From: Candidatus Gastranaerophilales bacterium
GTDB lineage: Bacteria > Cyanobacteriota > Vampirovibrionia > Gastranaerophilales > Gastranaerophilaceae
Length of the DNA: 18,869 bases
Assembly: GCA_944323095.1 (NCBI GenBank)
Contig: CALURE010000014.1
Location: 1 to 18,869 of the forward strand
Reading direction: 5' to 3'
The position numbers and the translations under genes are program-made. How positions within the stretch are numbered: position 1 is the first letter of the stretch; every line of letters starts with the position of its first letter. Below are positions 15,617 through 18,869 of this stretch, one piece after another. The notes under the pieces are model-generated. The model made no database searches, was not told where the DNA came from, and was given only the letters and a program-made list of their open reading frames with translations.

Positions 15617-16500
15617 CTTTTTTTTTCCATAGCTGATTTAATTTCATTATACTGTGAAATTAAAGTTTTGTCGTCATTTGAGAGAATGATTGCCTTATCA
15701 AGGTTAAGAAGAGCATTTTCATAATCACCTGTTTCATAATAACATAAAGCTATATACTTGTAGACTTCCGCTGTTTGTATATTACGTGATAATAAAAATA
15801 GATTTTCTTTAGCTTTCTCATAATTTTTCTCTGCAAATAATATTTTTGACTCAATAAGAAGGTATAAAATATTTTCATCAATATTTACAGCACTTTGAAT
15901 ATCACTTTTAGCCTGCCTAATATTATTTAAGTGAAGATTTGCTTCTGCTCTCAGTGCATATGCTATATCTGATTTGCAATTAAAAGTTATATATTTATCA
16001 AGATATTTTAATGCGTTTTTAAAATCTTCAGACTCCATATACACTTGAGCAATTCCAAGATATGACTGTGAAAAATTAGGTTTTAAATTTATAGCTTTCT
16101 CATAATATATTACCGCATTTTTAAAATCATTATAACCTCTATAATATTCTGCCAGAAGATAATTACACCAGAAATCCGGAGATACTGACGACAGAGCATT
16201 AAGCTGTTTTTCAGAATTCCCTTGATATTTGAAAGATTGAAAATCTTTAATATTTTTATTGACAGAAGTCAAATAAGATTTCTCATTCGGGCTCATAACC
16301 CGTTCAACAGTATTTTTTAAATTTTTTATATCAGCATCTGCGGGATTTTCCCTAACAAGCCTGTCAAGATAAATAAGAGCTTCTTTGTAATTTCCATAAG
16401 TACAATAATTTGCAGCAATATCAAGATAATCTTCTGTCAATTCTCCTGAATACACTGCAATACAGGGAAATATCAAACAAAGCAATAATAACTTTTTCAT
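15613..16500 (-). CDS. Exported multi-TPR protein, first gene of the phosphoesterase operon
   Basis: 295 aa with a clear signal peptide (MKKLLLLCLIFPCIAVYS, cleavage near residue 18). TPR-like repeats cover about 25-60 and 110-285, with a linker of low similarity (about 65-105) between them. The clearest repeat is D-F-K-N-A-V-I-Y-Y-E-K-A-I-N-L-K-P. It probably scaffolds periplasmic proteins; no catalytic residues are seen. The stop overlaps the next gene's start as ATGA. The ATG has no Shine-Dalgarno: an extended -10 promoter ends six bases before it, so the message is predicted to be leaderless. Confidence 0.85.
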   Translation of the reverse strand: MKKLLLLCLIFPCIAVYSGELTEDYLDIAANYCTYGNYKEALIYLDRLVRENPADADIKNLKNTVERVMSPNEKSYLTSVNKNIKDFQSFKYQGNSEKQLNALSSVSPDFWCNYLLAEYYRGYNDFKNAVIYYEKAINLKPNFSQSYLGIAQVYMESEDFKNALKYLDKYITFNCKSDIAYALRAEANLHLNNIRQAKSDIQSAVNIDENILYLLIESKILFAEKNYEKAKENLFLLSRNIQTAEVYKYIALCYYETGDYENALLNLDKAIILSNDDKTLISQYNEIKSAMEKKR

Positions 16501-16506
16501 AACAAA

Positions 16507-16515
16507 ATTATACCA
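16507..16515 (-). promoter_or_regulatory. extended -10 promoter, leaderless start of the TPR operon
   Basis: On the minus strand TGGTATAAT (extended -10) is followed by six bases (TTTGTT) and the ATG at 16500. The expected transcription start coincides with the ATG. It stands back-to-back with the promoter at 16567-16572 in a 78-bp divergent gap. Confidence 0.6.
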
Positions 16516-16566
16516 TGCTTTAGTATAAATGAATGATATTATTAAAGTTTTAATATATTTTTACGA

Positions 16567-16572
16567 TATAAT
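16567..16572 (+). promoter_or_regulatory. -10 box, leaderless start of the YD-like gene
   Basis: TATAAT followed by six bases (TAAAAT) and the ATG at 16579. No Shine-Dalgarno is present between box and start. No convincing -35 was found. Confidence 0.55.
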
Positions 16573-16578
16573 TAAAAT

Positions 16579-17115
16579 ATGGCTAAAAATTTTTTCCAGA
16601 ATCCATTTGAAAAAAAAGAAAATAAAGATACAGACACACCGTCTTATATAAAACCTGACGGCACTCAGGTCTTTGAAAAAGAATCGGATACAGGCAAAAT
16701 CGTTTACGAAAAATGCCCTGACGGAGCATTGCTTTTTAGGAGTTATAACAAAAAAGGCCAGATTTTAATGAATTTTGGCCGTGACAAAAATTACGAAGCC
16801 GGAGAAAGATATGATGAATTCGGAAATGCAATATACAAATATGAATCTGTCTACAATGAACACAATGTTCTTGCAATAAAAAAAGAATATGATATTGACT
16901 ATTACGATAATAAGCAGAAAAAATCGGAAATTATTACCTCATATCCGGAGGGCATTACAACTTATCTCCAATATGACCAACAGGGCAAAAGAATAGAAAA
17001 AATAGTTGAGCGCGGCACTGTAAAAACATGGTATGACGAAAATGACAAACCTATTAAGCGTGAAATTGACCGCGGTTCGGGCGGAATTATTACAGAAGAC
17101 TTAACAGGGAAATAA
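16579..17115 (+). CDS. Unrecognised protein with YD/RHS-like repeats
   Basis: 178 aa, no signal peptide or membrane segment, strongly charged and rich in Tyr, Lys, Asp and Glu. I do not recognise a family. It is built of short beta-strand-like units of the type Y-D-x-x-G-N/K followed by charged strands: Y-D-E-F-G-N (78-83), Y-D-Q-Q-G-K (about 131-136) and Y-D-E-N-D-K (about 152-157), plus K-P-D-G-T and C-P-D-G-A near the N-terminus. This resembles YD/RHS or MORN-like repeats, which form beta-sheet shells or antitoxin-like folds; the resemblance is weak. The ATG follows a -10 box by six bases, so translation is probably leaderless. It lies divergent from the TPR operon and convergent with threonine synthase. 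Confidence 0.6.
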   Translation: MAKNFFQNPFEKKENKDTDTPSYIKPDGTQVFEKESDTGKIVYEKCPDGALLFRSYNKKGQILMNFGRDKNYEAGERYDEFGNAIYKYESVYNEHNVLAIKKEYDIDYYDNKQKKSEIITSYPEGITTYLQYDQQGKRIEKIVERGTVKTWYDENDKPIKREIDRGSGGIITEDLTGK

Positions 17116-17128
17116 GAGAAACTGCGTG

Positions 17129-17145
17129 GCTGAAACCATTTCGGC
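17129..17145. terminator. short hairpin between convergent genes
   Basis: GCTGAAA-CCA-TTTCGGC forms a 7-bp stem (one G-T pair) in the 44-bp gap between the YD-like gene and threonine synthase. Neither side has a T-run, so its role as a bidirectional terminator is uncertain. Confidence 0.3.
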
Positions 17146-17159
17146 ATGATAAAAATTAA

Positions 17160-18212
17160 CTATATTTTCATTGCACGTAAAATTTCAGTCATGTCAGCAG
17201 GTGTCTTTTTAACATCTGAATTTGAATATTTAATTGCGTTGTCAGGATCTTTTAAGCCGTTGCCTGTTAATATACAGACAATTTTTGTCCCTGCTTTAAT
17301 TTTGTCTTTAACTTTTATCAGGCCTGCAACTGATGCGGCGCTCGCGGGTTCTGCAAGTATGCCTTCCGTTGATGCTATCATTTTGTATGCTTTTACTATT
17401 TCTTCATCGGTTACAAAGTTTATTATGCCTTTGCTTTCATCTCTTGCGGCTTCTGCAAATTTCCAGCTTGCGGGATTTCCTATACGGATTGCCGTAGCAA
17501 GAGTCTCAGGATGCATAATCCTTTCTCCTTTAACTATTGCCGCTGCTCCTTCTGCTTCAAATCCCATCATTTTAGGCAAAGAAGAAATTTTACCTGCGGC
17601 ATGCCATTCTTTATAACCTTTCCAGTATGCTGTTATGTTACCGGCATTTCCCACAGGAATAAAGTGATAGTCAGGTGCCTGCCCCAGTGAATTGCAAATT
17701 TCAAATGCACCTGTTTTCTGGCCTTCAATTCTATAAGGATTTACTGAATTTACAAGGGTTATAGGGTAGTTATCCGAAATTTTTCGAACCATTTCAAGAG
17801 CTTCATCAAAATTGCCCTGTATTGCAATAATTTCGGCTCCGTACATCATTGCCTGCGAGAGCTTACCCAGTGCTATGTAGCCGTCAGGAATTAACACAAA
17901 CGTTCTCATTCCAGCTTTCGCACCGTATGCAGCGGCAGAGGCGGATGTGTTTCCTGTTGAGGCGCATATAATTGCTCCTGCTCCTGCCTCTTTTGCTTTT
18001 GAAACAGCCATAGTCATTCCACGGTCTTTAAAACTCCCTGTCGGGTTGCACCCTTCAAATTTTAAATAAATTTCAGCTTCTAAACCTATTTTTTTTGCAA
18101 GGTTATCAGCCTTAATCAGCGGTGTGTTTCCTTCATTAAGTGTGATAACAGGAGTTTTTTCCGTTACCGGCAAAAATTCTCTGAATGTGTTGATTAAACC
18201 CTTGTAGTACAT
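17160..18212 (-). CDS. thrC: Threonine synthase (PLP-dependent)
   Basis: 350 aa, the short class of threonine synthase that turns O-phosphohomoserine into threonine and phosphate with pyridoxal phosphate, last step of threonine synthesis, cytoplasmic. Visible: N-E-G-N-T-P-L near 26-32, the PLP-binding Lys62 in GSFKDRG, Asn88 in ASTGNTS, the phosphate-binding loop GNAGN (188-192), the P-A-S-A-A-S segment and the late LTGNGLKD. Length and motif order match the bacterial ThrC of cyanobacteria and Gram-positives. The ATG has an AAGGA Shine-Dalgarno. The only promoter-like pair upstream lies inside the inverted arm of the adjacent DUF559 element, so the gene may depend on it. No other threonine-pathway gene is in the window. 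Confidence 0.95.
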   Translation of the reverse strand: MYYKGLINTFREFLPVTEKTPVITLNEGNTPLIKADNLAKKIGLEAEIYLKFEGCNPTGSFKDRGMTMAVSKAKEAGAGAIICASTGNTSASAAAYGAKAGMRTFVLIPDGYIALGKLSQAMMYGAEIIAIQGNFDEALEMVRKISDNYPITLVNSVNPYRIEGQKTGAFEICNSLGQAPDYHFIPVGNAGNITAYWKGYKEWHAAGKISSLPKMMGFEAEGAAAIVKGERIMHPETLATAIRIGNPASWKFAEAARDESKGIINFVTDEEIVKAYKMIASTEGILAEPASAASVAGLIKVKDKIKAGTKIVCILTGNGLKDPDNAIKYSNSDVKKTPADMTEILRAMKI

Positions 18213-18236
18213 TATATTTTCCTTTTCTTTATTAAA

Positions 18237-18351
18237 TTAATTTTAATATAAAAAATAAAAGAAGGCAATTTGTATTTTAACCCTCACCCGAATTTCTAAC
18301 TTTCGCCTCAGCTCAAGTTGAAATTCTGCCCTCTCACAGGGAGAGAGGGCA
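18237..18351 (+). repeat. left inverted arm of the DUF559 element
   Basis: Outer block 18237-18296, variable block 18297-18320, inner block 18321-18351. Two adjoining hairpins: GAATTTC (18290-18296) with GAAATTC (18320-18326), extended inward by AACTT (18298-18302) with AAGTT (18315-18319) past a bulged T; then GCCCTCTC (18328-18335) with GAGAGGGC (18343-18350) around a 7-base loop. The second hairpin lies immediately after the nuclease stop and might end its transcript. Confidence 0.85.
18240..18268 (-). promoter_or_regulatory. outward promoter in left arm, toward threonine synthase
   Basis: On the minus strand TTGCCT (18263-18268), 17-base spacer, TAAAAT (18240-18245). The threonine synthase ATG is about 28 bases beyond the -10 box, with its Shine-Dalgarno in between, so this is the best promoter candidate for that gene. 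Confidence 0.5.
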
Positions 18352-18353
18352 GG

Positions 18354-18716
18354 CTATTCAATATTGTTATATGTTTCAATTATTGAATTTAACACTTCTT
18401 CTATATTATTAATAACATCATTATCAAAAAATCTAATAACTTTATAACCGTTAAGATTGAGAAATTCTGTTCTTGTTTTATCATATTCAACATATTTTTC
18501 ATCAATATGCTGTGAACCATCGAGTTCAATGACAAGTTTCTTACTTAAATTTAAGAAATCAACAATATATTTCCCTATTGGCACCTGGCGTCTGAATTTT
18601 ATATTGTTTAATCTTTTTCCCCGTAAATACTGCCATAGAATATTCTCACAATCTGTTTGATTTATTCTAAGGTCTTTTGCATAATTTAAAGATTTTTGGG
18701 TATAATGTCGTGTCAT
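18354..18716 (-). CDS. DUF559 endonuclease-like protein (Vsr / PD-(D/E)XK fold)
   Basis: 120 aa, full length for the family. It carries the DUF559 landmarks: E-N-I-L-W (Glu24) in the first helix, L-R-G-K-R-L-N-N-I-K-F-R-R-Q, P-I-G-K-Y-I-V-D-F with Asp53, V-I-E-L-D-G-S-Q-H (Glu64, Asp66, His70), then Y-D-x-x-R-T and G-Y-K-V-I-R-F near the end. Asp53 plus Glu64-x-Asp66 fit a PD-(D/E)XK-type nuclease site related to Vsr mismatch endonuclease; the cellular role of DUF559 proteins is not established. All expected residues are present, so an active nuclease is plausible. No Shine-Dalgarno; an extended -10 (TGATATTAT) ends six bases before the ATG. The gene is enclosed by 115-bp inverted arms. Confidence 0.88.
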   Translation of the reverse strand: MTRHYTQKSLNYAKDLRINQTDCENILWQYLRGKRLNNIKFRRQVPIGKYIVDFLNLSKKLVIELDGSQHIDEKYVEYDKTRTEFLNLNGYKVIRFFDNDVINNIEEVLNSIIETYNNIE

Positions 18717-18722
18717 AATAAT

Positions 18723-18731
18723 ATAATATCA
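18723..18731 (-). promoter_or_regulatory. extended -10 box, leaderless start of the DUF559 gene
   Basis: On the minus strand TGATATTAT followed by six bases (ATTATT) and the ATG at 18716. It lies between the right arm and the gene, inside the element. The box differs from TATAAT at one position. Confidence 0.45.
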
Positions 18732-18737
18732 CAAACA

Positions 18738-18853
18738 TGCCCTCTCTCCCTGTGAGAGGGCAGAATTTCGCCTTTGTCTGAAGGAGAAAGGCTGAAATTC
18801 GGGTGAGGGTTAAAATATAAATTGCCTTCTTTTATTTTTTATATTAAAATTAA
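18738..18853 (-). repeat. right inverted arm of the DUF559 element
   Basis: Reverse-complement partner of 18237-18351. Hairpins: GCCCTCTC (18739-18746) with GAGAGGGC (18754-18761); GAATTTC plus GCCTTT (18763-18775) with AAAGGC (18787-18792), bulged T18793 and GAAATTC (18794-18800). The outer block 18794-18853 differs from the left arm at a single position. Confidence 0.85.
18822..18850 (+). promoter_or_regulatory. outward promoter in right arm, toward the gene beyond the window
   Basis: TTGCCT (18822-18827), 17-base spacer, TAAAAT (18845-18850). It is followed at 18860-18866 by AGAGGAC, a likely Shine-Dalgarno for a plus-strand gene starting just past 18869. Confidence 0.5.
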
Positions 18854-18869
18854 AAAAAAAGAGGACAAT

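Larger units (their letters stand above)
18237..18853. mobile_element. putative DUF559 nuclease element bounded by long inverted arms
   Basis: A 617-bp unit: left arm 18237-18351, DUF559 gene 18354-18716 (minus), right arm 18738-18853. The arms match as inverted repeats over an outer block of 60 bp (one mismatch) and an inner block of 31 bp (no mismatch), separated by a 24/25-bp block that differs. The left arm ends two bases from the nuclease stop codon, and the right arm begins 21 bases before its ATG. Both outer ends carry TTAA (18237-18240 and 18850-18853), which could be a target duplication or simply part of the repeat. No transposase is encoded. That it moves is inference from architecture. 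Confidence 0.6.

Noticed and set aside
17146..17616. 156-codon plus-strand frame
   Set aside because: Antisense to threonine synthase, whose PLP and phosphate-binding motifs are unmistakable in the other frame.
18237..18853. CRISPR array or tRNA/riboswitch explanation for the repeats around the DUF559 gene
   Set aside because: There are only two copies, inverted rather than direct, without spacers, and the hairpins do not resemble a tRNA or a riboswitch I know.

Overview
The window is AT-rich bacterial DNA, densely packed with genes that read cleanly with TGA used as a stop. Housekeeping genes (typA/bipA, threonine synthase), a stand-alone DUF2229 dehydratase-activase-like protein, several exported TPR proteins and a cyanobacterial-style metallo-beta-lactamase-fold hydrolase fit a non-photosynthetic relative of Cyanobacteria (Melainabacteria / Gastranaerophilales type). 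That assignment is inference from gene style and base composition, not from a marker gene.

Layout: 1-1778 (-) holds an MsbA-like ABC exporter cut by the window edge. 1859-3658 (-) is typA. A 191-bp divergent control region rich in small palindromes leads to the DUF2229 protein at 3850-4932 (+). After two hairpins come an exported TPR protein, a HAD phosphatase and a DedA membrane protein (5076-7066, +). 7075-12884 (-) is a tandem operon of four paralogous multi-spanning membrane proteins that resemble GT-C glycosyltransferases. Upstream of it lies a small structured intergenic repeat (13002-13089). 13131-16500 (-) is a tightly coupled four-gene operon: TPR, calcineurin-like phosphoesterase, MBL hydrolase, TPR. 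16579-17115 (+) is an unrecognised YD-repeat-like protein, convergent with threonine synthase (17160-18212, -).

The right end carries the most unusual object: a 617-bp unit (18237-18853) in which a DUF559 (Vsr/PD-(D/E)XK-like) endonuclease gene is enclosed by inverted arms of 115 and 116 bp. The arms are nearly identical except for one block. In that block the two arms differ in sequence but both keep a stem, through compensatory base changes. Each arm also carries an outward-facing promoter-like pair (TTGCCT-N17-TAAAAT). One faces threonine synthase and the other faces whatever begins just past the window. I infer a small mobile or selfish nuclease element that has become the promoter source for its neighbours.

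A second cross-cutting pattern is that four genes (5076 TPR, 16500 TPR, 16579 YD protein, 18716 DUF559) have a TATAAT or TATTAT box exactly six bases before the ATG and no Shine-Dalgarno sequence. This predicts leaderless transcripts, while other genes in the window have clear Shine-Dalgarno sequences.
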